A stretch of 37,403 nt of DNA, taken from Candidatus Lachnoclostridium pullistercoris. GTDB taxonomy: Bacteria; Bacillota; Clostridia; Lachnospirales; Lachnospiraceae. The position numbers and the translations under genes are program-made. This document shows, piece by piece, positions 8,062-15,997 of this stretch (the first letter of the stretch is position 1; each line of letters begins with the position of its first letter). The stretch covers positions 1 to 37,403 of the forward strand of contig DWWL01000083.1 of the NCBI GenBank assembly GCA_019119775.1. The letters are read 5' to 3'. The notes under the pieces are model-generated. The model did no database searches, was not told the origin of the DNA, and saw only the letters and a list, made by a program, of their open reading frames with translations.

Positions 8062-8237
8062 GCGAAAAGCCCTGCAAGCGGCAGCCGTGCTTGCACGAGC
8101 AGGCATTTGCAGGGCAACGGACAGCGAGCAGCCAGGCTGCGAGCGGCCAGCGAAAAGCTCTGCAAGCGGCAGCCGTGCTTGCACGAGCAGACATTTGCAG
8201 GGCAACGGACAGCGAGCAGCCAGGCTGCGAGCGGCCA
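8062..8237. repeat. Tandem duplication of an 88-bp structured element
   Basis: Two near-identical 88-bp units (8062-8149 and 8150-8237) fill most of the gap between the GrdB-like gene and the asparaginase. Each can form a hairpin from CCCTGCAA (CTCTGCAA in unit 2) with TTGCAGGG. Only a couple of substitutions separate the units, and the stem survives through G-U pairing. No promoter or coding signal was recognised. It looks like a REP/BIME-type repetitive extragenic palindrome. Confidence 0.85.
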
Positions 8238-8268
8238 GCGGAAATAAAAGAGAGTGAGGAAAAGGAAT

Positions 8269-9225
8269 ATGTGGGGAATTATTGCGACCTGGAGAATGGC
8301 CTATGAGGGGATCGAGAAGGCCAGTGAAATGTTAAAGGCAGGAGGAGACGCGGGAGACGCTATCGAGACGGCGGTAAAGGAAGTGGAGGACTTCCCCTAC
8401 TACAAATCTGTAGGCTACGGCGGCCTGCCCAACGAGGAGATGGAAGTGGAGCTGGATGCAGCCTACATGGACGGAGATACGCTGGATATCGGCGCAGTGG
8501 CTGCCATCAAGGATTTTGCCAACCCGGTTTCCATCGCCAGACGGCTTTCTAAAGAGCCGGTGAACAACCTTCTGGTGGGAGAGGGTGCTGAGAAGTACGC
8601 CCACAAAGAAGGATTTGAGAGAAAGAACATGCTCACTGACCGGGCAAAGATCCACTACCGCAACCGGAAGAAAGAGATCGCCCAGACGGAGATCAAGCCC
8701 TACGCCGGCCATGACACGGTGGGAATGGTGTGTCTGGACACCCACGGAAAGATGACTTCCGCCACCTCCACCAGCGGACTGTTCATGAAGAGAAAAGGCA
8801 GAGTGGGCGATTCTCCCATCTCCGGCTCCGGCTTCTATGTGGACAGCAAGGTGGGCGGCGCCAGCGCCACCGGCCTGGGCGAGGACGTGATGAAGGGCTG
8901 TGTTTCCTATGAGATCGTGCGCCTGATGAAGGAAGGGATGCACCCCCAGGAGGCATGCGAGAAGGCCGTTGCCATGTTTGACCAGGAGTTAAAAGAGAGA
9001 AGAGGAAAAGCGGGAGATATGTCCCTCATCGCCATGAACAATAAGGGCGAGTGGGGCGTGGCCACCAACATCGAGGGCTTCTCCTTTGCCGTTGCCACGG
9101 AAAACGAGGCGCCGGTGGTGTACTTAACAAAGAACGTGAACGGAAAATGTATCCACGAAGTGGCCAGCAAGGAATGGCTGGATGGCTATATGAGAACCAG
9201 AACGGCTCCCTTAAAAGAACTGTGA
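8269..9225 (+). CDS. N4-(beta-N-acetylglucosaminyl)-L-asparaginase-like Ntn hydrolase
   Basis: A 318-residue member of the glycosylasparaginase/isoaspartyl-peptidase family. These proenzymes cut themselves before a threonine that becomes the nucleophile; here the motif GHDTVGMV places it at T150. The substrate loop GGASATGLGEDVMKG is also present. Family members release aspartate from GlcNAc-asparagine, or split beta-aspartyl peptides. The ATG at 8269 is preferred because GTGAGG lies at the right distance; a GTG 15 bases upstream lacks one. No signal peptide is seen, so the enzyme should be cytosolic and act after PTS import. This placement is a main clue to the operon's substrate. Confidence 0.9.
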   Translation: MWGIIATWRMAYEGIEKASEMLKAGGDAGDAIETAVKEVEDFPYYKSVGYGGLPNEEMEVELDAAYMDGDTLDIGAVAAIKDFANPVSIARRLSKEPVNNLLVGEGAEKYAHKEGFERKNMLTDRAKIHYRNRKKEIAQTEIKPYAGHDTVGMVCLDTHGKMTSATSTSGLFMKRKGRVGDSPISGSGFYVDSKVGGASATGLGEDVMKGCVSYEIVRLMKEGMHPQEACEKAVAMFDQELKERRGKAGDMSLIAMNNKGEWGVATNIEGFSFAVATENEAPVVYLTKNVNGKCIHEVASKEWLDGYMRTRTAPLKEL

Positions 9226-9241
9226 CGGGAGGTGCCGGACG

Positions 9242-10459
9242 GTGATGGAAGAAAAAATTCTTGCAAAGGTGGATGAACTGTCCCAGGAGATGATCGATAC
9301 CATTATCCGCATGGTGCAGATCGACAGCGTGGAGGCGGAGGCAGAGCCGGATGCTCCTTTTGGAAGAGGAGTGAAAAATGCCCTGGACGCCGCCCTTCGG
9401 CTGGCCGGAGACATGGGATTTTCCACGGTAAATGTGGACAATTACATGGGCTACGCTTCCTACGGGGAGAGCGAGGATTACGTCTGCGCAGTGGGACATC
9501 TGGATGTGGTGCCTGTGGGAACAGGCTGGAAGCAGCCCCCCTTCAGCGGCTATATGAAGGACGGAGTGATCTACAGCCGCGGCGTGCTGGACAACAAGGG
9601 ACCGGTGTTCTCCTGCCTGTACGCCCTCTACGCCTTAAAGGAGCTGGGGATCTCCCTGGATCGTCAGGTACGGATCATCTTCGGCTGCGACGAGGAGACG
9701 GGATTTGAGGATCTGAAGTATTATCTGTCCAAGGAAAAGCCGCCGGTGATGGGCTTTACCCCTGACTGCAAGTACCCGGTGGTCTACGCGGAGCGCGGCC
9801 GGAGCGTGGTGGAGATCGATCCCCCGTCCATGGAGTGGTTCTACACCCTGATGAACGACTACGTGCTCAACGCGAAAAACAACGGCGAGCGGTTCCACAT
9901 TGACTTTAAGGACGAAGAGTTCGGCCAGTTAGAGGTCAGGAATTTTAAGATTCTGCCCTGCGCGTCAGAGGAGGCGGATAGTGCCTCTCAGGCTGACGGA
10001 GCGGATCTGGCCTCCCAGGCCGGCAGCGCGGATAGTGCCTCCCAGGTTGACGGCGCGGGCCGGACGGTTCCCGCCCTGCAGTTTGCGGTCAGCTATCCGG
10101 CGGGATGCACGGCGGATCAGATCGTGGAGACGATCAGAAAAGAGCTGCCGGATATGAAGGTTTCCCTGGTGTCCAACATGGACCCGGTGCGGTTTGAGAA
10201 GGACTGCCGCCTGGTTGACACTCTGCGCTATACTTATGAGAGAGTGACGGGGATGGACGGAACTCCTGTCACCACCACCGGCGGAACTTACGCGAAGATG
10301 ATGCCCAATATCGTGCCCTTCGGGCCGTCCTTCCCGGGACAGAAAGGCATCGGCCATCAGCCGGACGAGTGGATGAAGGTGGACGACATCATCACCAACG
10401 CAAAAATTTATGCCCTGAGCCTGTACTATCTGGCAAAGGATACAGAAATGGAAAAATGA
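9242..10459 (+). CDS. M20 (PepV/Sapep-like) metallo-dipeptidase, shortened lid
   Basis: A 405-residue zinc- or manganese-dependent dipeptidase of the M20 family. Metal and catalytic residues are visible: GHLDVVP (H86, D88), GVLDNKGP (D117), CDEETG (E151/E152), a GFTPD aspartate (D175) and GIGHQPDEW (H372). PepV-type enzymes are usually about 460-470 residues. Here the catalytic half jumps at about residue 192 straight to the WFYTLMNDYVLNAKNNGE segment of the lid, and no N-M-V-P-D type segment is found, so roughly 80 residues seem missing. A 27-residue repeat (245-271) is inserted further on. GTG at 9242 is directly followed by ATG at 9245; GGGAGG spacing favours the GTG slightly. It probably cleaves dipeptides from the imported substrate. 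Confidence 0.82.
   Translation: MMEEKILAKVDELSQEMIDTIIRMVQIDSVEAEAEPDAPFGRGVKNALDAALRLAGDMGFSTVNVDNYMGYASYGESEDYVCAVGHLDVVPVGTGWKQPPFSGYMKDGVIYSRGVLDNKGPVFSCLYALYALKELGISLDRQVRIIFGCDEETGFEDLKYYLSKEKPPVMGFTPDCKYPVVYAERGRSVVEIDPPSMEWFYTLMNDYVLNAKNNGERFHIDFKDEEFGQLEVRNFKILPCASEEADSASQADGADLASQAGSADSASQVDGAGRTVPALQFAVSYPAGCTADQIVETIRKELPDMKVSLVSNMDPVRFEKDCRLVDTLRYTYERVTGMDGTPVTTTGGTYAKMMPNIVPFGPSFPGQKGIGHQPDEWMKVDDIITNAKIYALSLYYLAKDTEMEK
9974..10054. repeat. 27-bp in-frame minisatellite inside the dipeptidase gene
   Basis: Three exact-length 27-bp units at 9974, 10001 and 10028 encode ADSASQADG, ADLASQAGS and ADSASQVDG. The reading frame is kept. The stretch is an Ala/Ser/Asp-rich linker in the lid domain and could vary in copy number between strains. 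Confidence 0.85.
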
Positions 10460-10470
10460 GGTAAAAAGCG

Positions 10471-11205
10471 ATGATCGAGATTTGCTGCGGAAGTTATGAG
10501 GATGCCCTGGCGGCGGACCGGGGAGGAGCTGCGAGGATCGAATTGAATTCTGCCCTGGCGCTGGGCGGTCTGACCCCGTCAGCCGGCTGCGTGAAGCTGG
10601 TGAAGGAGCACACCGGCCTGAAAGTGGTTTCCATGGTGCGGCCGAGAGGAGCCGGATTCTGCTACACAGAGGCGGAGACAGAGCAGATATTTGCTGACGC
10701 CCGCGAGCTTTTGGAGGCGGGAAGCGACGGCCTGGCCTTCGGATTTCTCACGGAGGACCACAGAGTGGACCGGGAGAAGACGGGCAGAATGGTGGAGCTG
10801 ATCCACAGCTATGGAAAAGAGGCGGTGTTCCACCGGGCTTACGACTGTGTGGACGATCCGTATGGAGCCATGGAGATGCTTATTGACCTGGGCGTGGACC
10901 GGGTGCTGACCAGCGGCTTGAGAGAAAAAGCGGTGGAGGGAGCCGGCCTTTTAAAGGAGCTTCAGGAGAAATACGGCTCTCAGATCCAGATTCTGGCAGG
11001 CAGCGGAGTGAACGCGGGGAACGCGAAGGCCCTGATGGAGCAGACAGGACTTTGCCAGGTTCATTCCTCCTGCAAGGACTGGAGGAGAGATGTGACAACT
11101 TCGGGAGAGTATGTAAACTACCGGTTTGCCCCGGCGCCCCATGAGGATGACTACGACGTGGTCAGCGAAGAACTGGTAAGAAAGCTGGTTGAAGAGACGA
11201 GATGA
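10471..11205 (+). CDS. cutC: CutC-family TIM-barrel protein
   Basis: A 244-residue CutC protein, recognised by the start MIEICCGSYEDALAADRGGA and by RIELNSALALGGLTPS, VSMVRPRGAGFCYTE and ILAGSGVNAGN. CutC was linked to copper homeostasis, but its biochemical role remains unsettled. Repeated occurrence beside sugar and amino-sugar genes hints at a metabolic role. It starts 11 bases after the dipeptidase with GAGGT upstream, and its stop overlaps the next gene by four bases (ATGA), indicating translational coupling. Confidence 0.93.
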   Translation: MIEICCGSYEDALAADRGGAARIELNSALALGGLTPSAGCVKLVKEHTGLKVVSMVRPRGAGFCYTEAETEQIFADARELLEAGSDGLAFGFLTEDHRVDREKTGRMVELIHSYGKEAVFHRAYDCVDDPYGAMEMLIDLGVDRVLTSGLREKAVEGAGLLKELQEKYGSQIQILAGSGVNAGNAKALMEQTGLCQVHSSCKDWRRDVTTSGEYVNYRFAPAPHEDDYDVVSEELVRKLVEETR

Positions 11206-12062
11206 ACGGAAAGACAGCAAAACGGTATGCCGTTACTACGGCCGCGGTGGTTGCCTCCGCGTTTCTGCAGGCGTTCGCCATGCAGACATTTTTAAATCCG
11301 GCCCAGATCCTTTCCAGCGGATTTACAGGAATGGCAGTTCTGATTGAGAAGATCACCTCCATTTACGGGATCCATTTTTCCACTTCCCTGGGAATGGTGG
11401 CCTTAAACGTTCCGGTGGCCATCTTCTGCTTCAAGCACATTGGAAAGAAATTTGTGATCTTCTCCATGCTGCAGGTATTTCTGGCCAGCCTTTTTCTGAA
11501 GGTGCTCCACTTTCAGCCCCTGTTTGACGATGTGCTGCTCAATATCTGCTTCGGCGGATTTATCTACGGCGGCGCCATCGTGACGGCATTAAAGGGAAAT
11601 GCGTCCACGGCGGGAACGGACTTTATCGCTCTCTACGTGTCCAACAGGACGGGAAAAGCCATCTGGCAGTATGTGTTTTTGTTTAACTCCTGTATGCTCT
11701 GCATTTTCGGATACATGTTCGGATGGGAGTATGCCGGATATTCCATCATGTTCCAGTTCATCTCCACCCAGACCATCGACCGGTTCTATCACCGGTACAA
11801 ACGGGTGACGCTCCAGATCACCACCCACGACCCGGAGACGGTGGTGAGCGAGTATATCAAATATTACCGCCACGGCGTGTCCGTGATGAACGGCTACGGC
11901 GGATACAGCAAAAAGGAGATGAGCCTGCTCCACACAGTGGTTTCCTCCTACGAGGTGCAGGACATCGTCCATCATTTAAAACATGCGGATCCGAAGGTGA
12001 TCATAAACGTGCTCCCTACGGAGACGTTCTTCGGCGGGTTCTATCAGAAGCCCATTGACTAG
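11202..12062 (+). CDS. YitT-family membrane protein (DUF161 plus DUF2179)
   Basis: A 286-residue protein with five to six hydrophobic segments in residues 10-190 (for example FLNPAQILSSGFTGMAVLIE and the GNASTAGTDFIALYVS motif) and a soluble C-terminal DUF2179 domain (about 200-283). The YitT family is widespread in Firmicutes, often in several copies, with no firm function; transport or efflux is suggested by topology. The ATGA overlap with cutC shows that it belongs to this operon. Confidence 0.9.
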   Translation: MNGKTAKRYAVTTAAVVASAFLQAFAMQTFLNPAQILSSGFTGMAVLIEKITSIYGIHFSTSLGMVALNVPVAIFCFKHIGKKFVIFSMLQVFLASLFLKVLHFQPLFDDVLLNICFGGFIYGGAIVTALKGNASTAGTDFIALYVSNRTGKAIWQYVFLFNSCMLCIFGYMFGWEYAGYSIMFQFISTQTIDRFYHRYKRVTLQITTHDPETVVSEYIKYYRHGVSVMNGYGGYSKKEMSLLHTVVSSYEVQDIVHHLKHADPKVIINVLPTETFFGGFYQKPID

Positions 12063-12184
12063 GGAGAGGCGCCGGCAGACGCCGGAAAAAGATGCCTGGC
12101 AGACGGCCGGCCTCTGAAAGTCCGTCCGGCGCCAGGTCCTGAAAAAAGCGCCCCGGCAGCGGGCCGGGAGAAAAGGAGAAGAGT
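12063..12184 (+). other. Intercistronic gap with GC-rich hairpins
   Basis: The 122-bp gap before the MupG-like gene holds several GC-rich inverted repeats. One pairs CCTGGC-GACGG elements near 12093 with CCGTC and GCCAGG further on; another is CCCGGC/GCCGGG around 12153-12169. None has a U-tract, so they may slow or process the transcript rather than end it. The next gene has its own AAAAGGAG site. Confidence 0.5.
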
Positions 12185-13276
12185 ATGCACAGATTAGGTA
12201 TTTCTGTTTATCCGGAACATTCCACCCAGGAGAAGGATTTCGCCTACATGGAGCTGGCGGCAAAGTACGGTTTTTCCCGTATTTTCACCTGCCTGCTCTC
12301 TGCGAGCAGCGATCCGGAAGTGATCAAAAAGGAATTCGGGGCCTTTATGAAGAAGGCTCATGAGCTGGGATATGAGGTGGCAGCGGACACCAATCCCCAG
12401 GTGTTTAAAAATCTTGGGGCGACCCCGGAAAATCTGGAGGTCTTCCATGAACTGGGACTGGACATCATCCGTCTGGACGGACATTTTGATGAGGTTCAGG
12501 ACGTGCTGATTACCAGAAATCCCTACGGGATCAAGATTGAGTTCAACGGCAGCTCTGACGCGGATGTGGAGAGACTGATCCGCCACGGCGCAGACAGAAG
12601 AAACATGATCATCTGCCATAATTTCTATCCGGAGCGCTACTCCGGCTTAAGCCAGAAGATCTTTGACCGCTTCAACGCGAAGTGGACGTCTCTGGGAATG
12701 ACCACGGCAGCTTTTGTCTCCAGCCAGGCGGAGCACACCTTCGGACCGTGGGAGGTTTATCAGGGACTGCCCACTCTGGAGGCGGACCGCACCCTTCCCA
12801 TCGACGCCCAGGTGCGCCACATGATCGCCTGCGAGGTGATCGACGATATTCTCATTGGAAACGCCTACGCCGCGGAGGAAGAACTGAAAGCCATGGCTTC
12901 TGTGAAGTTAAGCAATACCACGGTCAAAATGGATGAGGAAGAGGGCTTAAGCGACGCGGAGAAGGACGCCGTTTATCACTTCGTCCACATGGGAAGAACG
13001 GACGCCAGCGAGTATTATATCCGCTCCAGTTTCCCGAGACTGAAGTTTAAGAACCGGGAGATCCCCTTCCGTCCCTGCGGTAAAAAGACCTTCACCAGAG
13101 GCGATGTGCTGGTGGTCAACGACAACCTGGCCCATTACCGGGGCGAGGTGGAGATCGTGCTCACGGAGATCGAGAACGACGGCCAGAGAAACCTGGCTGG
13201 ACGGATCGCCGATACGGATATGAGGATCCTGGACGAGATGGAGAAACGTCCGGACCACGTATTCGAGATTATCTGA
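12185..13276 (+). CDS. MupG-type 6-phospho-N-acetylmuramidase (DUF871)
   Basis: A 363-residue protein of the DUF871/MupG family: an N-terminal TIM barrel (about 1-235; starts MHRLGISVYPEHSTQEKDFA and contains DGHFDEVQDVLITRNPYGI) and a C-terminal small beta domain (about 245-363). Characterised MupG of Staphylococcus aureus splits MurNAc-6-phosphate-GlcNAc after PTS uptake. The neighbouring PTS therefore could supply a 6-phospho disaccharide. No MurQ etherase, NagA or NagB is seen in the window, so the exact glycoside is uncertain. This is the last gene before a strong bidirectional terminator. Confidence 0.88.
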   Translation: MHRLGISVYPEHSTQEKDFAYMELAAKYGFSRIFTCLLSASSDPEVIKKEFGAFMKKAHELGYEVAADTNPQVFKNLGATPENLEVFHELGLDIIRLDGHFDEVQDVLITRNPYGIKIEFNGSSDADVERLIRHGADRRNMIICHNFYPERYSGLSQKIFDRFNAKWTSLGMTTAAFVSSQAEHTFGPWEVYQGLPTLEADRTLPIDAQVRHMIACEVIDDILIGNAYAAEEELKAMASVKLSNTTVKMDEEEGLSDAEKDAVYHFVHMGRTDASEYYIRSSFPRLKFKNREIPFRPCGKKTFTRGDVLVVNDNLAHYRGEVEIVLTEIENDGQRNLAGRIADTDMRILDEMEKRPDHVFEII

Positions 13277-13318
13277 GCATTTGAGCTCATCTGAAAATTA
13301 CGGCAAAATCGGACAGAG

Positions 13319-13384
13319 AAAAAGGCAGTCCCAGAGAATCCGGGCGGAATAAAAACCCGGATCCCCCTGGGGACTGCCTTTTTT
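13319..13384. terminator. Bidirectional terminator between convergent genes
   Basis: AAAAAGGCAGTCCC (13319-13332) pairs with GGGACTGCCTTTTT (from 13370), and an inner stem ATCCGGG/CCCGGAT (13338-13344, 13356-13362) caps it. A-runs on one side and T-runs on the other serve both strands. It separates the MupG-like gene from the leftward phosphatase gene. Confidence 0.92.
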
Positions 13385-13390
13385 CGTCTC

Positions 13391-13981
13391 TTATTTTCCG
13401 GCTGTGAGAGCGGAAAAATCATGGTTGATGATTTCGACCAGAGAAAATTCACCGTTCTCGTATTCAAATTTTAAAATGCAGCAGTTTTCAATCCGGCCTT
13501 TCAACTCGGCTTTCTGGTTTTTCTCCCAGTAACGCATAAAGCCGCGGCAGGAGGCGCCGTGGGAGACGGCCAGGACAGTCTCATGGCCTTCCCGTTCCAT
13601 GATTTCCTTTAAGGTGTCGGCCATCCGTTTCCGGACCTCCAGTTCGCCCTCGCCGCCGAAGCCCTTAAAGAAGTCTCCGTAGGGAAGGGGCGGGTTTAAA
13701 TCTTCGCTTTCGCTCTCAAAGACGCCGAAGTTCCATTCTTTCAGGCCCTTTACCCGTTCATAGGGCATGGAAGTGAGGATCTCCAGGGTGTCGCAGGCCC
13801 GCTCGGAAGTGGAAGAGTAGGCGTGGTCAAAGGTGATATTGTGAGAGCGGAAATATTCTGCCGCAACCTGAGCCTGGGCTCTTCCCAGATCGGTCAGGGG
13901 AGAATCGCACCAGCCCTGGATCTTGCGGCGCACATTAAAGACTGTCTGTCCATGACGGACAAGATACAATGTTTTCTTCAT
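13391..13981 (-). CDS. Histidine phosphatase family protein
   Basis: A 196-residue phosphoglycerate-mutase-like phosphatase. The phospho-accepting histidine is in LVRHGQT (H10), with the second in AVSHGASC (H141) and an acidic residue near E82. These cytosolic enzymes remove phosphate from sugars, nucleotides or cofactors. Family members in B12 operons (CobC) act on alpha-ribazole phosphate, but the distance from the cob genes and opposite strand give no strong reason for that name. It follows the aldo/keto reductase by 18 bases with GGAGGT upstream, so the two form an operon. Confidence 0.9.
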   Translation of the reverse strand: MKKTLYLVRHGQTVFNVRRKIQGWCDSPLTDLGRAQAQVAAEYFRSHNITFDHAYSSTSERACDTLEILTSMPYERVKGLKEWNFGVFESESEDLNPPLPYGDFFKGFGGEGELEVRKRMADTLKEIMEREGHETVLAVSHGASCRGFMRYWEKNQKAELKGRIENCCILKFEYENGEFSLVEIINHDFSALTAGK

Positions 13982-13999
13982 AATAATACCTCCATATGC

Positions 14000-14839
14000 T
14001 CAGACTCTGCTTAAAAACCATTCCACTGTTTCCGGATCGTAATGGGAGAAGAACAGGCTCTTTCCGCCGTCCAGAGCTTCAATCTCCTTCATGTCCTCCG
14101 GGGAGAGAGTGAAGTCGAAGATGTTGAAATTTTCTTCCATCCGCTCTCTGTGGGTGGATTTGGGGATGATCACCACATCGCTCTGCAGCAGGAAGCGGAG
14201 AGCGGTCTGGGCTGTTGTTTTTCCGTACCTGGCGCCGATCTTTTCCAGAACCGGATTGCGGAAAAAGTCATTTTTCCCTTCCGCGAAGGGGCCCCAGGAC
14301 ATGATCTGAGTTCCGTATTTTTTCATGTATGCTCTGGCAGTTTTCTGCTGCTGGAACACATGAGTCTCCACCTGGTTGACTGCCGGCTTGATCTCAGAAA
14401 AATGCTGGATATCCAGGAAACGGTCCGGATAGAAGTTGGACACGCCGATGGCCCGCACTTTTCCGGCTCTGTAAGCCTCCTCCATAGCCCGGTAGGTGCC
14501 GTAGTAGTCGCCGAAAGGCTGATGGATCAGAAGCAGATCGATGTAGTCGCTCTTCAGCTTTTTTAAGGACTGGCTGATGGAGGCTTTCGCCTTCTCATAC
14601 CCGGCATTGCTGATCCACACCTTGGTGGTGATGAAAAATTCCTCCCGGGAGAGGCCGGATTCCGCCACTGCCTTTCCCACGCCTTCCTCGTTGCCGTAAG
14701 CCTGGGCGGTGTCGATGCTGCGGTAGCCCGTTTCAATGGCTTCTCGCACACAGCGCTCCGTTTCATCCGGCGGTGTCTGGTACACGCCGTATCCCAGCTT
14801 CGGCATTTTTACTCCGTTGTTCAGCGTCACATATTCCAC
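14000..14839 (-). CDS. Aldo/keto reductase
   Basis: A 279-residue NAD(P)H-dependent oxidoreductase of the AKR superfamily. The full catalytic tetrad is visible: D43 and Y48 in DTAQAYGNEEG, K73 in TTKVW and H106 in LLIHQPFG. The IPKSTHRERMEEN motif near residue 220-232 fits the cofactor phosphate-binding loop. The start is a GTG with GGGAGGA seven bases upstream. It is similar to 2,5-diketo-gluconate reductase-type enzymes; the substrate is unknown. A LysR gene lies divergent at 15134. Confidence 0.92.
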   Translation of the reverse strand: MEYVTLNNGVKMPKLGYGVYQTPPDETERCVREAIETGYRSIDTAQAYGNEEGVGKAVAESGLSREEFFITTKVWISNAGYEKAKASISQSLKKLKSDYIDLLLIHQPFGDYYGTYRAMEEAYRAGKVRAIGVSNFYPDRFLDIQHFSEIKPAVNQVETHVFQQQKTARAYMKKYGTQIMSWGPFAEGKNDFFRNPVLEKIGARYGKTTAQTALRFLLQSDVVIIPKSTHRERMEENFNIFDFTLSPEDMKEIEALDGGKSLFFSHYDPETVEWFLSRV

Positions 14840-14969
14840 AGATGATTCCTCCCTTTATTCCTGCAGGTTCCTGCGTGTCCGTTTGGCGGCTGCCGCGGTC
14901 CAGGCCGATCCGCCGGCGTGCCGGCCTGATTTTGAATAGCTTTTTTTGTTTTCATTTTCGGATATCTTT

Positions 14970-14999
14970 ATTTTAAACGGAAATACCTTAAATGTACAA
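14970..14999 (-). promoter_or_regulatory. Promoter of the reductase-phosphatase operon
   Basis: On the minus strand TTGTAC (14994-14999) and TAAAAT (14970-14975) are 18 bases apart, about 130 bases upstream of the aldo/keto reductase start. Confidence 0.5.
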
Positions 15000-15019
15000 T
15001 ATTAATCCCGCAATCTGCT

Positions 15020-15034
15020 ATTCATAAAATGAAT
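15020..15034. promoter_or_regulatory. Candidate LysR operator
   Basis: ATTCAT-AAA-ATGAAT is a perfect interrupted palindrome in the divergent gap between the aldo/keto reductase and LysR genes. It has the T-N11-A form that LysR proteins favour. Confidence 0.5.
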
Positions 15035-15133
15035 AATAAATAACGCGGAAAGTCTGGGCGGAGAAGGAAAGAAGTGGTATGATGGAATGAAAGACAAGGA
15101 AGATTTTCAGACGGAGGAAGGAGGAGAGAAGGT

Positions 15134-15997
15134 ATGATCGATCTGGAAGAACTGAACCAGTTTGCCGTGTTTGCGGAGGAAGGGACGCTGTCAGGAGCAG
15201 CGGAAAAACTGCACATTTCCCAGCCCACTCTGTCCAGAACCATGCGGAAGCTGGAGGATGTGTTCGGCGTGAAGCTGTTTGTGAGGGGAAAGAACAGGAT
15301 TGAGCTGAATGAGACGGGATGGAAGGCGGCGGAGAGGGCAAAGAATCTGCTGGCGGAGGCGGAGGAGACGGTCCGCCAGGTGCGGGAATTTGACAGAAAG
15401 CTCCACACCATCACAGTGGAATCCTGCGCGCCGGCCCCGCTCTGGTATCTGCTTCCCATTCTCTCCGGGAAATTCCCCGGCATGGCCGTCTCGTCGGCCA
15501 TTTCGGAGGGAGCAGACATCCTCTCCCGCGTGGTAGCGGGAGATTGTGAAGTAGGGGTTTTGCCGGAGGAGGTCAGTCTGGACGGGATCCGGTGCGTTCC
15601 CTTTCTGCGGGAGGAACTGTACGTCTGCTTTCCGAAGGATCACGCTCTGGCGGACAGAAAGACGGTGACATTTCAGATGCTGAATGGCTTTAACTGCCTG
15701 CTCCGCTCCGAGATCGGCTTCTGGGACGAGCTGAGCCGGAGAAAAATGCCCGCGTCCAGATTCCTGGTGCAGAGCAATGAATTTGAGATGGAGGAACTGA
15801 TCAGAAATTCCTCCCTGCCCTGTTTTGCCACCAACCTGTCCATAGGCAGGGGCGAGGCGGTAAAGGAACGTATCACCGTCCCTATCTCAGACCCGGAGGC
15901 GAAGGTGGTGTACTGTCTGATCTACCAGGAGAAAAAGCGGGAGTATGAGGAGGCGGCCATGAAAGCTCAGACCCTTTTATCTCAGACTCTCTTATAG
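15134..15997 (+). CDS. LysR-family transcriptional regulator
   Basis: A 287-residue LysR regulator. Its helix-turn-helix lies in residues 5-60 (FAEEGTLSGAAEKLHISQPT), followed by an effector-binding domain. It is divergent from the aldo/keto reductase operon and probably regulates it. AAGGAGGAG stands upstream of the ATG. Its last 16 bases overlap the convergent gene at 15982-16530. Confidence 0.92.
   Translation: MIDLEELNQFAVFAEEGTLSGAAEKLHISQPTLSRTMRKLEDVFGVKLFVRGKNRIELNETGWKAAERAKNLLAEAEETVRQVREFDRKLHTITVESCAPAPLWYLLPILSGKFPGMAVSSAISEGADILSRVVAGDCEVGVLPEEVSLDGIRCVPFLREELYVCFPKDHALADRKTVTFQMLNGFNCLLRSEIGFWDELSRRKMPASRFLVQSNEFEMEELIRNSSLPCFATNLSIGRGEAVKERITVPISDPEAKVVYCLIYQEKKREYEEAAMKAQTLLSQTLL

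Noticed and set aside
8062-8237. CRISPR array
   Set aside because: There are only two directly adjoining units with no spacers and no cas genes nearby.
7988-8306. Open frames across the 88-bp repeats
   Set aside because: They are by-products of the repeated GC-rich sequence; composition is odd and no start signal is seen.
13391-13981. Histidine phosphatase as CobC of the B12 pathway
   Set aside because: It is on the other strand, in an operon with an aldo/keto reductase and 3.6 kb from the cob genes; the general family name is safer.
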